Positions 52,967-61,633 of a stretch of 64,000 nt of DNA are shown in pieces. The first letter of the stretch is position 1; every line of letters starts with the position of its first letter. Source of the DNA: Parvibaculum sp963696585. GTDB lineage: Bacteria > Pseudomonadota > Alphaproteobacteria > Parvibaculales > Parvibaculaceae. Position numbers and translations under genes: made by a program. The stretch is taken from assembly GCA_963696585.1 (NCBI GenBank), contig CAVOKW010000033.1, positions 62,001 through 126,000 of the forward strand. Direction: 5' to 3'. The notes beneath the pieces are model-generated. The model was given only the letters and a program-made list of their open reading frames with translations. It ran no database searches and had not been told where the DNA came from.

Positions 52967-55732
52967 TTATTTCCAGTTCGTCAGGCCGCTGATATCGCCA
53001 TTGGCGACGGGTTCTGGCCGTCGCGCGCGATAGGTCTCGGCCGCCACCTTGGCCTGAGCCAGGGCGGCAGGCTCCATATGCGCCGCAAGCTCGTCACGCT
53101 TCCTGGCTGCGCCACTATCCCCGCCCTTGGCCGCAACAGAAAACCACTTATAGGCCTCAACCGGATTGGCCTGCGTCCCGAGTCCGCGCTCATTCAGAAT
53201 GGCCAGATTATACTGGCTGTCGCCAAGCCCGTATTCGGCGGCCGCCGCAAACCATTTTGCAGCCAGGGCAAAGTCCTGCTTGGTGCCGCGCCCTTCTGCA
53301 TGGATGACGGCGAGATTGTGCATGGCCTTCACATTGCCGCCCTCAGCCGCTTTGGCATACCAGCTCATCGCCGCCTTGTTGTCCTGCGCAACACCCCGGC
53401 CCTTTTCGTAGAGGGCGGCCAGACGATACTGCGCCGCCGCCATGCCCTGATCGGCGGCTTTGCGATACCAGCCTGCGGCCTTTGCCATGTCGCTGGGACC
53501 AGCGTCTCCAGTGGCGAGATCGAGCCCGAGTTGATATTGCGCAGCCGCATTGCCCGCGGCCGCCGCAGCCGCAAGGTCGGGTTTGGCGCCGGGCAAGGGC
53601 GAGGTCTCAACGGGCTTGGCCGGATGAGGCGTCAATTTCGGACCCGGCGTCAGCGTCCCCATGCCCGCTTCGCTCGATTTGGGTTTGCTGCTCGCCGCAG
53701 GCTTGGCCGCCGGTTTGGCGACGGGCTTGGGTGTTGCGGGTTTGGTGTCCCCCTCTGGCGTGACGGGCAATGCTGGCGCCACGGTCGTGGCGCCAGCCTC
53801 ATCCGGTGTGGCCTCCGGTGAAACGAGTGGGGTCAGCGATGTCTCAGGCACGGGCGTCGGCATGGTGCTCTCGACCGGCGGGGCGACAAGTGTCTGCTGC
53901 GGGGCGGGGGTCTTGTCTGCAAGCGCGAAATAGCCGCCCACGCCAAGCGCAGCGATTATCATGGCGCTCGCGGCGCCGATCAGGCGTTTGCTTGGACGCT
54001 CCTCCTCATCGCGTCCATAGGCGCCAGGACGCGCGGCTGCATCGACATAGGGTGACTGTGCGCCAGGACCGAAATAGGGCCCGTTCTGACCATTGGCAGC
54101 GGCCATTTGCGCCGCCCGTCGCGCCGCCGCGAGAAAATCATGTGCACCTTGCACCTGAGCGTCGCTCACATTGGACTCTTCGGCATCAAAGGCCACATCA
54201 TCTTCGGCACCGTCTTCTGCCGGTTCGGCAAAAGGCGGCGGCGGTGGCGCGTCGTCAATTGGCGGCACCGGGGCGACACGGCGTGGCGCGGGTTCCATCC
54301 CTGCGGGCGGTGGTGTCCAGGCGGCGACGGGTTCAGGTCGTGGACTGCGGAAATCCTGCCGCAGCGTCGGCTCGCCAAAACCGATACCCCCCATCACCGG
54401 TGCCGAGTCAAAATTGGGAACGGGAAAGCCTTGCCCCGCAGGCATGAAGCCCAGTCCCGGGCCGCCATTATGTCCCGGTCCCACGCCGATCTGCGGCGAC
54501 AGCATGGGCGAAGCCTGCGTCGCCTTGGCCTGTTTTTCAACACGCGCAATCTTGTCGGCCATGCGCTGCATGAGCTGCTGCAATGTCTCAACCGTCTGTT
54601 TGCTGCGGCTTTCGCTGGTTTGCAGTCCCTGCGAAATGCCGGCAATCGCCTTTTCCAGCGCTTGTGCCGCTTCAACCGTCATCTTCTCATTCTTGTCGAG
54701 ACGCGCGGCCATTTGTTCAAGTCGCGACTCGACGGCCTTGACGATGGCAGGCGTCACATCGGGGCGGGGCTTGTCGATGGAGTCGAGTTTCTTGGCGACG
54801 CTCTCCATGCTGCGCTCAAACTGGCGTAGCGTCTCGTCGGAACGCTCTTCTGCTTTTGCCAGTCGCTGGGTCAGCATCCCCAGATTTTGCTGTAGCTGAT
54901 TGACGAGATTTTTCTGGCCATCAGCGTCGGCGCGTTCGGCAATCGCCTTGAGGGCGGCGTCAACGGCTTGGGACTGGGTTTTTTCAAGCGTTGATCCGAT
55001 GCCGGTAAAACTCTGCTCCATGCGCTCCAGCCGCGAGGCCAGCGTATTGAGATTGGACTGAAGCTCACGTGAGCGCGCTTCGGCTTCTTCGCGTGCCGAG
55101 GCTTCCTCGGCTTCGGCAAACCGGTTCTGCAACTGACCAAGCGCATGACGAATATCTTCCAGCGACTCTTCGTGGCGCTTCTCGCTGGCTTCCAGATGAT
55201 CGACGACCGCGCTGACACTGCGCTCCAGCGTGGCGATGGCCTTGTCATCGGGGCGACGGGAAGTCTGGCTGGCAATACGTTGGCGTTCCGAGGCTTCAAG
55301 CCTTTCAGCCAGTTGCGCGATCTTGCGCTCAAGCGGCGCCAGCAGGCCGGGATCGGCCTCATGTGGCTCGTCATTCACGGGCTGTGTGGCGGCATCGATG
55401 CGTTGCGCGATCTGGCTCAGGGATTGTTCGAGTTTCCTGGCGAGTTCGGCGGTGCGCCGCTCGCTTTGCGACAGACGATCCGCCACCTGACGCACGCTGT
55501 CCGTATCGCTCAACGGGTCACGCAAACCGGTCGCCTCATTTGAGGTGAGCGAAATCAGATCGCGTTCAGGGGCGGTTGTTTCCTCGCCAGCCACTTCATC
55601 GGTGCCTGAATCCATGATGACCTGGTTGAGCCACGCGCCAAGCGTGAGTCCGGAACGGCGCGCAGCCTGCTTGGCTGCCTCGCGTGCCTCGGGCTCGATG
55701 CCTTTTACGCTCCAGGGAATCCCTGATCTCAT
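52967..55732 (-). CDS. PodJ-like polar localisation protein with Sel1 repeats
   Basis: A 921-residue protein: a short N-terminal motif (MRSGIPWSVKGIEPEAREAAKQAARRSGLTLGAWLNQVI) shared by PodJ-like proteins; a long coiled coil with heptad pattern (about 85-420); a Pro-rich linker; one membrane helix near residue 592 (LIGAASAMIIAALGVGGYFALA); a periplasmic Pro/Thr/Ala stretch; and four to five Sel1 repeats (about 730-895). PodJ organises the old cell pole in Caulobacter. GTG at 55741 is an alternative start. With GcrA it fits the alphaproteobacterial cell-cycle theme. Confidence 0.87.
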   Translation of the reverse strand: MRSGIPWSVKGIEPEAREAAKQAARRSGLTLGAWLNQVIMDSGTDEVAGEETTAPERDLISLTSNEATGLRDPLSDTDSVRQVADRLSQSERRTAELARKLEQSLSQIAQRIDAATQPVNDEPHEADPGLLAPLERKIAQLAERLEASERQRIASQTSRRPDDKAIATLERSVSAVVDHLEASEKRHEESLEDIRHALGQLQNRFAEAEEASAREEAEARSRELQSNLNTLASRLERMEQSFTGIGSTLEKTQSQAVDAALKAIAERADADGQKNLVNQLQQNLGMLTQRLAKAEERSDETLRQFERSMESVAKKLDSIDKPRPDVTPAIVKAVESRLEQMAARLDKNEKMTVEAAQALEKAIAGISQGLQTSESRSKQTVETLQQLMQRMADKIARVEKQAKATQASPMLSPQIGVGPGHNGGPGLGFMPAGQGFPVPNFDSAPVMGGIGFGEPTLRQDFRSPRPEPVAAWTPPPAGMEPAPRRVAPVPPIDDAPPPPPFAEPAEDGAEDDVAFDAEESNVSDAQVQGAHDFLAAARRAAQMAAANGQNGPYFGPGAQSPYVDAAARPGAYGRDEEERPSKRLIGAASAMIIAALGVGGYFALADKTPAPQQTLVAPPVESTMPTPVPETSLTPLVSPEATPDEAGATTVAPALPVTPEGDTKPATPKPVAKPAAKPAASSKPKSSEAGMGTLTPGPKLTPHPAKPVETSPLPGAKPDLAAAAAAGNAAAQYQLGLDLATGDAGPSDMAKAAGWYRKAADQGMAAAQYRLAALYEKGRGVAQDNKAAMSWYAKAAEGGNVKAMHNLAVIHAEGRGTKQDFALAAKWFAAAAEYGLGDSQYNLAILNERGLGTQANPVEAYKWFSVAAKGGDSGAARKRDELAAHMEPAALAQAKVAAETYRARRPEPVANGDISGLTNWK

Positions 55733-55945
55733 CCGAATCACTATGTCCGCTCTGAATTTTGAGCAGTATAGGCCACCCTATCTTGCGTAACGAAGCGCCG
55801 CTTCAACCAAATATCGGGTTATGGCGTTCAAAAAGCCTCAGATTTCAGCTTTTTGACGCGATCCGGCACGAAACGCAAAATGGCGCCGCCAACCGCCCTA
55901 TTTGGCGGTGCAACCTGTAAAGACGGCGTTAAGAAAGGGCGTGGG

Positions 55946-56533
55946 CTAGCGCCCGGCAAAGACCTGCGTTGCCCAGACCTGTTCGCCTTGGCGCGCCAGT
56001 CCGACACCGCTGCTTGCATAGCCGGCATCTTCGATATTCTTGCGATGCGGCGGGCTTGCGATCCAGCGCGCGAGCAGGGCTTTGGCCAGATCGTCAGGTG
56101 ACATGGCCATATAGACCTTGCCCTGAAGCGTCAGCACATTTTCGCCCACCATGCCCTGGGAGTCAGGCGCAAGCGCCAGCACACGTTCGCGCGGGCCCTG
56201 TCCGTCGGGATTGTAATGGCCAAAAAAGCCGCGCAAGGCCATGTCAGCGCTATGCACGGCCGCCACTTTGTCGAGCGTTTTGTCATCTGCCAAGGGGGCG
56301 ATCCCCTTGCTGCGACGATAATCATTTATGGCAGCGACAAGGGCTGCGCGCGCCGGATCGTTGAGATCGGCCTTCTGACTGGCCATCTTGGGCAGGCTGC
56401 CCGTCGACACGCGTGAAGGTGGCGCCTGCATGGGGGCCTTCTGACCGGCACAGGCTGTGAGCAGCAAGGCGCTTGCCAGGCCAAGCGCCAGAACAGGCAT
56501 CCGTGTCAGTTTTGCTCTCGTTAACATGGGCAT
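55946..56533 (-). CDS. CAP (SCP/PR1) domain lipoprotein
   Basis: A 195-residue lipoprotein with lipobox LTAC (C28) and a CAP domain: INDYRRSKGIAPLADDKTLDKVAAVHSADMA, HYNPDG, VGENVL and the final PPHRKNIEDAGYASSGVGLA. Bacterial CAP proteins are secreted or surface-bound with largely unknown roles. It lies between the PodJ-like gene and the MerR regulator; about 210 bases separate it from PodJ with no other feature that I can see. Confidence 0.88.
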   Translation of the reverse strand: MPMLTRAKLTRMPVLALGLASALLLTACAGQKAPMQAPPSRVSTGSLPKMASQKADLNDPARAALVAAINDYRRSKGIAPLADDKTLDKVAAVHSADMALRGFFGHYNPDGQGPRERVLALAPDSQGMVGENVLTLQGKVYMAMSPDDLAKALLARWIASPPHRKNIEDAGYASSGVGLARQGEQVWATQVFAGR

Positions 56534-56638
56534 TCGGGCCTGATCCTTTGCGTTACGCCTGCTGCACCCTAATCATCCCCTGTCAGCGCCGCCAGCGCTC
56601 AAACAGCGCCGCCACAGGATTTCTTCGCCGGATTCTGG

Positions 56639-56667
56639 TTGACGCTTACGTCAACGTTAAATAGAGT
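56639..56667 (+). promoter_or_regulatory. LiuR-type MerR operator and promoter
   Basis: TTGACG-CTTA-CGTCAA at 56639-56654 is a perfect inverted repeat in which TTGACG is also a good -35 box; TAGAGT at 56662-56667 is a possible -10 at 17 bases. It resembles operators recognised by LiuR-type MerR regulators of fatty-acid and branched-chain amino-acid use, and lies 110 bases before the MerR gene. Confidence 0.72.
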
Positions 56668-56675
56668 GCCACCAT

Positions 56676-56699
56676 AAATAAAAACGGCGGAAAACCGCC
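56676..56699 (-). terminator. Hairpin and T-run on the bottom strand before the CAP gene
   Basis: On the bottom strand GGCGG-TTTT-CCGCC is followed by GTTTTTATTT. No gene on that strand ends here; it could stop antisense transcription into the operator region, or act in the 5' leader of the CAP gene. The + strand reads no T-run. Confidence 0.55.
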
Positions 56700-56763
56700 A
56701 TAAAACACCAGCCATCCGTCATCAGCCCCACGCTAAATGCCGAATAAGGCGCATGAGTGACAA

Positions 56764-57276
56764 ATGGCAAGAACGGGAGAGCTTTACGTCATGGACCAGA
56801 ACCTTCAGTCATCGTCTGCTGTCGCCACCACCCGTGCACCCCGGGCTTCGGCCACCACGACGTTTTCGATCACACAACTCGCCGAAGAGTTTGATCTGAC
56901 AACGCGCGCCATCCGTTTTTATGAAGACAAGGGCCTCCTGTCGCCCGAACGTCAGGGCCAGACGCGCATCTATCATCCGCGCGACCGCGCCCGCCTGATC
57001 CTCATTGTCCGCGGCCGCAATGTCGGCCTCGCCCTTTCGGAAATCCGCGAAATCCTTGACCTCTATGACATGGAAGATGGCTGCGAGACGCAGTACCGTG
57101 TCGCGGCGGACAAGTTCCGCAAGCGTATTGCCAGCCTTGAGGCCCAGCGGAGCGAGATCGACCTTCAGATCAAGGCGCTCCAGGAGGGTATCGCCCGCAT
57201 GGAAGGCTTCATCGCCCGCGACAAGGCTGATGCGACCGCCCAGATGAAAAAGTCACGCAAGCAATCCATGTCCTGA
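56764..57276 (+). CDS. MerR-family regulator, LiuR-like
   Basis: A 170-residue regulator with the MerR winged helix (FSITQLAEEFDLTTRAIRFYEDKGLLSPERQGQTRIYHPRDRARLILI) and a C-terminal coiled coil (FRKRIASLEAQRSEIDLQIKALQEGIARM). The effector region has no metal-binding Cys pair of CueR or ZntR, so it is not a metal sensor. It heads a beta-oxidation operon, which is the usual place for LiuR-type regulators that respond to acyl-CoA. An ATG at 56791 preceded by GGGAG is a possible alternative start. It does not match the copper operator at 7.7 kb. Confidence 0.87.
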   Translation: MARTGELYVMDQNLQSSSAVATTRAPRASATTTFSITQLAEEFDLTTRAIRFYEDKGLLSPERQGQTRIYHPRDRARLILIVRGRNVGLALSEIREILDLYDMEDGCETQYRVAADKFRKRIASLEAQRSEIDLQIKALQEGIARMEGFIARDKADATAQMKKSRKQSMS

Positions 57277-57328
57277 TCGGACATTCTGCCGCCGACCTGT
57301 CACCATCGCATCCAGGCGTGAGGGATCC

Positions 57329-59119
57329 ATGCCGTCCTATCAAGCACCGCTCCGTGAGTATCGCTTCATTTTGAACGAGCTTCTCGACGTCGCCCAATAT
57401 AAGCATCTTCCGGGTTTCGCCGAGGCGCCGACTGATCTCGTTGATGCCATTCTCGAAGAGGCCGCCAAACTGGCGCAGGAAGTGCTCGCCCCTCTCAACG
57501 CTGTTGGCGACCACGAAGGCTGCAAACTTGAAAATGGTGTGGTGACAACGCCAACCGGCTTCAAGGAGGCTTACAGGCTTCTTGTTGAAGGCGGTTGGCC
57601 CTCGCTCGTCGCAGACCCGGCCTATGGCGGTCAGGGCCTGCCCGCCACCATCGGCGTTGTCTTCAACGAAATGGTCTCATCCGCCAATATGGCTTTCGGC
57701 ATGTATCCCGGTCTTTCGCATGGGGCCTATGCCGCACTTTCCTCCCACGGGACGCCCGAGCAGCAGGCGACCTATCTCCCCAGGCTCGTCACCGGCGAGT
57801 GGACGGGAACCATGAACCTGACCGAACCTCATTGCGGCACCGATCTCGGCCTGTTGCGCACCAGGGCCGTGCCGGTCGGTGATGGCTCATACAAGATCAC
57901 CGGCCAGAAGATTTTCATCTCGGCGGGCGAGCATGATCTGGCCGAAAACATCATTCATCTGGTGCTTGCCCGCATCGAGGGCGCACCCGCGGGCATCAAG
58001 GGCATTTCGCTTTTCATCGTGCCGAAATACATCGTCAGGCGGGATGGATCGCTCGGGGTGCGCAATGGTGTTTCCTGCGGCAATCTCGAAAAGAAAATGG
58101 GCATTCACGGCAATGCCACCTGCGTTCTCAACTATGACGATGCCATTGGCTGGCTCGTCGGCGAAGAGAACAAGGGCATGCGCGCCATGTTCACGATGAT
58201 GAACGAGTCGCGTTTGGGTGTCGGCCTGCAGGGGCTCTCGCAGTCCGAAGTCGCCTATCAAAATGCCGTCACCTATGCGCGGGATCGTTTGCAGGGCCGC
58301 TCGCTGACGGGGCCGAAGGAAGCCGACAAATCCGCCGACCCGATCATCGTCCATCCTGATGTGCGGCGCATGTTGCTCAATGCCAAATCCTTCAATGAAG
58401 GGGCCCGTGCGCTTCTCATCTGGACCTCGCTGATGGGCGATCTTGCCCACCGCTCGGACGATGAAAAGACCCGCGAATTTGGCGACGACATGATGGCGCT
58501 GCTGACGCCGGTGCTGAAGGGCCACTTCACCGATCGTGGCTTTGCCAATGCGGTTGAGGCGCAACAGGTCCTTGGCGGCCATGGCTATATCGACGAATGG
58601 GGCATGGGACAATTTGTGCGCGATGCCCGCATCACCATGATCTATGAAGGCGCCAATGGCATTCAGGCGCTTGATCTCGTCGGCCGCAAACTCGCGCAGA
58701 ACGGCGGGCGTGGCGTTTTTGCCTTCTTCAGGATGATCGATGATTTTCTTGCCAGCGAGGCGGGCGATGAGGCCATGAAGCCTTATCTCGCCGCGCTCGC
58801 TTCTGCGCGCAAGGACCTTGAAGCGGCGACCACCTGGCTCATGGAAAATGGTCTGGCCAATCCCGACAATGCCGGCGCGGGGTCAACGGACTATATGCAT
58901 CTGATGGGCGTCACGGGCATCGCCTTCATGTGGGCGCGCATGGCAAAGACCGCCATGTCAAAACTGGCCGCCGGCACCACGGATAAATCCTTCTACGAAA
59001 CCAAGATCAAGACGGCGCGTTACTATATGGACCGCGTCGTGCCTGAAACGGCGACCCATCTCGCCCGCATCCGCACGGGATCGGACGCCATGATGGCGCT
59101 TGCCGCCAACGACTTCTGA
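57329..59119 (+). CDS. Acyl-CoA dehydrogenase, long (596-residue) form
   Basis: A 596-residue flavoenzyme of the type with an extra C-terminal domain (like DmdC/AcdA). It has MNLTEPHCGTDLGLLRTRA, ITGQKIFISAGEH, NGVSCGNLEKKMGIHGNATCVLNYD, QVLGGHGYIDEWGMGQFVRDARITMIYEGANGIQALDL, where the Glu of IYEGANG is the catalytic base position, and a C-terminal helical domain. Members oxidise short- or branched-chain or methylthio acyl-CoAs. GAGGG precedes the ATG. It is the first enzyme gene behind the LiuR-like regulator. Confidence 0.9.
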   Translation: MPSYQAPLREYRFILNELLDVAQYKHLPGFAEAPTDLVDAILEEAAKLAQEVLAPLNAVGDHEGCKLENGVVTTPTGFKEAYRLLVEGGWPSLVADPAYGGQGLPATIGVVFNEMVSSANMAFGMYPGLSHGAYAALSSHGTPEQQATYLPRLVTGEWTGTMNLTEPHCGTDLGLLRTRAVPVGDGSYKITGQKIFISAGEHDLAENIIHLVLARIEGAPAGIKGISLFIVPKYIVRRDGSLGVRNGVSCGNLEKKMGIHGNATCVLNYDDAIGWLVGEENKGMRAMFTMMNESRLGVGLQGLSQSEVAYQNAVTYARDRLQGRSLTGPKEADKSADPIIVHPDVRRMLLNAKSFNEGARALLIWTSLMGDLAHRSDDEKTREFGDDMMALLTPVLKGHFTDRGFANAVEAQQVLGGHGYIDEWGMGQFVRDARITMIYEGANGIQALDLVGRKLAQNGGRGVFAFFRMIDDFLASEAGDEAMKPYLAALASARKDLEAATTWLMENGLANPDNAGAGSTDYMHLMGVTGIAFMWARMAKTAMSKLAAGTTDKSFYETKIKTARYYMDRVVPETATHLARIRTGSDAMMALAANDF

Positions 59120-59155
59120 TTTGTTTTATTCAAAGTTACCGAACCGGAGACGACC

Positions 59156-60313
59156 ATGGAATTGAATGCGGGATACAGATCCCCCTGGCTTAATGAAGAG
59201 CTCGAAATCCTTCAGGACGCTGTGCGCAAGTTCTATGAAAAGGAAATGGCGCCCCATTCCAAGCGCTGGAACGAGCAGGGCATCGTGGATCGCGATGCCT
59301 GGACCAAGGCGGGTGCGGCTGGCATTCTCTGCGCCTCCATCAAGGAGGAATATGGCGGCGGCGGCGGCAATTTCGCGCATGAAGTCGTGATTGCGCAGGA
59401 ACAGGCGCGTGCCAATGTTTCAGGCTTCGGCAATTCCGTGCATTCCGGCATCGTTGCCCATTACATCCAGTCTTACGGCACCGAAGAACAGAAGCTGAAA
59501 TGGCTGCCGAAAATGGCGACCGGCGAAATCGTCGCGGCGATTGCCATGACCGAGCCCGGCACGGGCTCCGATCTTCAGGGCGTCAAGACGACCGCGAAGA
59601 AAGTCGGCAATCAATATGTGATCAATGGCCAGAAGACCTTCATCACCAATGGCCAGCACGCCAATCTGATCTGCGTGATCGCAAAGACGGATGTGAATGC
59701 GGGGGCGAAGGGCGTTTCGCTGGTCATGGTCGAGACGGAGGAAGCCGAAGGTTTCCGCCGTGGCCGCAACCTCGACAAGATCGGTCAGCACGCACAAGAC
59801 ACCTCCGAACTTTTCTTCGACGATGTGAAAGTGCCAACCTCAAATCTTCTCGGTGCGGAAGAAGGCCAGGGCTTCATCCAGCTCATGCAGCAATTGCCGC
59901 AGGAGCGCCTCATCATCGCCGTGCAGGCAACGGTCGCGATGGAAAAGGCGATCGGTTACACGGTTGAATACGTCAAGGATCGCAAGGCATTCGGCAAGCG
60001 CATTCTCGATTTCCAGAACACCCAGTTCAAACTCGCTGAATGCAAGACCGAGGCAACCATTGCCCGCGTTTTCGTCGATGATTGCACCATCAAGCTTCTC
60101 GATGGCAAACTCGATGCAACGACCGCCGCCATGGCCAAGTGGTGGTGCACGCAGAAGGAAAATGAAATCGTGGACACCTGCCTCCAGTTCTTTGGTGGCT
60201 ATGGCTACATGATGGAGTATCCGATCGCACAGATGTATGCCGATGCGCGTGTGCAGAAGATCTATGGCGGCGCCAATGAAATCATGAAAATGCTCATCGC
60301 TCGCACACTTTGA
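59156..60313 (+). CDS. Acyl-CoA dehydrogenase, long-chain type
   Basis: A 385-residue acyl-CoA dehydrogenase. The usual Glu in the C-terminal IYEG motif is Gly here (VQKIYGGANEIMK), while an upstream Glu in LPQERLIIAV takes over as in LCAD and isovaleryl-CoA dehydrogenase. AMTEPGTGSDLQGVKTTA and QCFGGYGYM-type QFFGGYGYMMEY motifs are present. GGAG precedes the ATG. It follows the 596-residue dehydrogenase by 36 bases and precedes a strong intercistronic hairpin. Confidence 0.92.
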   Translation: MELNAGYRSPWLNEELEILQDAVRKFYEKEMAPHSKRWNEQGIVDRDAWTKAGAAGILCASIKEEYGGGGGNFAHEVVIAQEQARANVSGFGNSVHSGIVAHYIQSYGTEEQKLKWLPKMATGEIVAAIAMTEPGTGSDLQGVKTTAKKVGNQYVINGQKTFITNGQHANLICVIAKTDVNAGAKGVSLVMVETEEAEGFRRGRNLDKIGQHAQDTSELFFDDVKVPTSNLLGAEEGQGFIQLMQQLPQERLIIAVQATVAMEKAIGYTVEYVKDRKAFGKRILDFQNTQFKLAECKTEATIARVFVDDCTIKLLDGKLDATTAAMAKWWCTQKENEIVDTCLQFFGGYGYMMEYPIAQMYADARVQKIYGGANEIMKMLIARTL

Positions 60314-60321
60314 GGCCGTGG

Positions 60322-60365
60322 CCTCAGGGTGAGGTGTTATTCAGAACTCAATCCTCGCCCTGAGG
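60322..60365 (+). other. Intercistronic 13-bp RNA hairpin
   Basis: CCTCAGGGTGAGG (60322-60334) and CCTCGCCCTGAGG (60353-60365) pair over all 13 positions with one G-U pair around an 18-base loop. A smaller TGAGGCC-GT-GGCCTCA palindrome at 60311-60326, overlapping the stop codon of the dehydrogenase gene, is an alternative fold. There is no T-run, so it is not an intrinsic terminator; RNA processing or stabilisation is likelier. Confidence 0.75.
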
Positions 60366-60420
60366 AGGCAGCAAAGCGGCCGTCTCGAAGGGCGAAGCGC
60401 CAAACACAGGGAGACAAACA

Positions 60421-61626
60421 ATGACCGACGCATTTGTTTACGACACCGTGCGCACGCCGCGGGGACGTGGCAAGAAAGACGGTGCCCTGCATGAAGTGAC
60501 AGCACTGGAGCTGGGCACGCAGGTTCTCAAGGCCATTCGCGATCGCAACAATCTCGATACATCTGTCGTGGATGATGTTGTCTTCGGTTGTGTCGATCCG
60601 GTGGGCGAACAGGGCGGGGATATCGCCCGTATCGCCGTGCTGAACGCGGACTACGCGCAAACCACGGCCGGCGTTCAGGTCAATCGTTTCTGTGCCTCGG
60701 GTCTTGAGGCGACCAACATGGCGGCCGCCAAGGTCATGTCCGGCGAAGCGGATATGGCGATTGGGGGTGGCGTTGAATCCATGTCGCGCATCGGCATGGG
60801 CGCCTCGGGCGGTTCCTGGGCCACGGATCCCGCTATTGCCTTCAAGTCCTATTTCACGCCGCAGGGCATTGGCGCCGATCTCGTGGCCACAAAATATGGC
60901 TTCTCGCGCGACGATGTGGACGCCTATGCCGTTGAATCGCAGCGCCGCGCGGCGCAGGCATGGGACAAGGGCTACTTCAAGAAGTCCGTCATTCCCGTGC
61001 GCGACATCAATGGGTTGACCATCCTCGATCATGACGAGCACATGCGTCCTGACGCGACCATGCAGTCGCTTGCCGCCCTCACGGCCTCTTTCGCCTCCCT
61101 CGGCGAATTTGCCTTCGATGGTGTCGCGCTTGACCGCTATCCCGAAGTTGAAGAAATCAATCATGTCCACCATGCCGGCAATTCCTCCGGCATTGTTGAT
61201 GGTGCGTCCGCCGTGCTGCTTGGCAATGCCGAAATCGGCAAGGCCATGGGCCTGAAGCCGCGCGCCCGCATTCGCGCCATGGCTTCCATCGGATCGGAAC
61301 CCTGCATCATGTTGACAGGTCCGGCGGACGTTTCGCGCAAGGCGCTGAAAAAGGCTGGCATGAACCCGGAAGATATTGATCTTTACGAACTCAACGAGGC
61401 CTTCGCCTCGGTTGTGTTGCGCATGATGCAGTCGCTCAATATCCCGCATGACAAGATGAATGTGAATGGCGGTGCCATCGCCATGGGTCATCCGCTCGGC
61501 GCCACCGGCGGCATGATCCTCGGCACGGTGCTGGATGAGCTGGAGCGTCGCGATCTCTCGACCGCGCTCATCACGCTTTGCGTCGGTGCCGGCATGGGCA
61601 CAGCCACCATCATTGAACGTGTGTGA
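60421..61626 (+). CDS. fadA: Acetyl-CoA C-acyltransferase (3-ketoacyl-CoA thiolase)
   Basis: A 401-residue thiolase: nucleophile C91 in RFCASGLEA, His in NGGAIAMGHPLGATGG near residue 357 and the second Cys in CVGAGMGTA near the C-terminus. It cleaves 3-ketoacyl-CoA to acetyl-CoA and a shortened acyl-CoA. GGGAG precedes the ATG. It lies 107 bases after the dehydrogenase gene and eight bases before the fadB-type gene, forming a complete beta-oxidation set. Confidence 0.94.
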   Translation: MTDAFVYDTVRTPRGRGKKDGALHEVTALELGTQVLKAIRDRNNLDTSVVDDVVFGCVDPVGEQGGDIARIAVLNADYAQTTAGVQVNRFCASGLEATNMAAAKVMSGEADMAIGGGVESMSRIGMGASGGSWATDPAIAFKSYFTPQGIGADLVATKYGFSRDDVDAYAVESQRRAAQAWDKGYFKKSVIPVRDINGLTILDHDEHMRPDATMQSLAALTASFASLGEFAFDGVALDRYPEVEEINHVHHAGNSSGIVDGASAVLLGNAEIGKAMGLKPRARIRAMASIGSEPCIMLTGPADVSRKALKKAGMNPEDIDLYELNEAFASVVLRMMQSLNIPHDKMNVNGGAIAMGHPLGATGGMILGTVLDELERRDLSTALITLCVGAGMGTATIIERV

Positions 61627-61633
61627 GGCCGTC

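Noticed and set aside
56764..57276. MerR gene taken as the regulator of the copper ATPase
   Set aside because: It lacks the C-terminal metal-binding cysteines of CueR and is linked to beta-oxidation genes with its own different operator.
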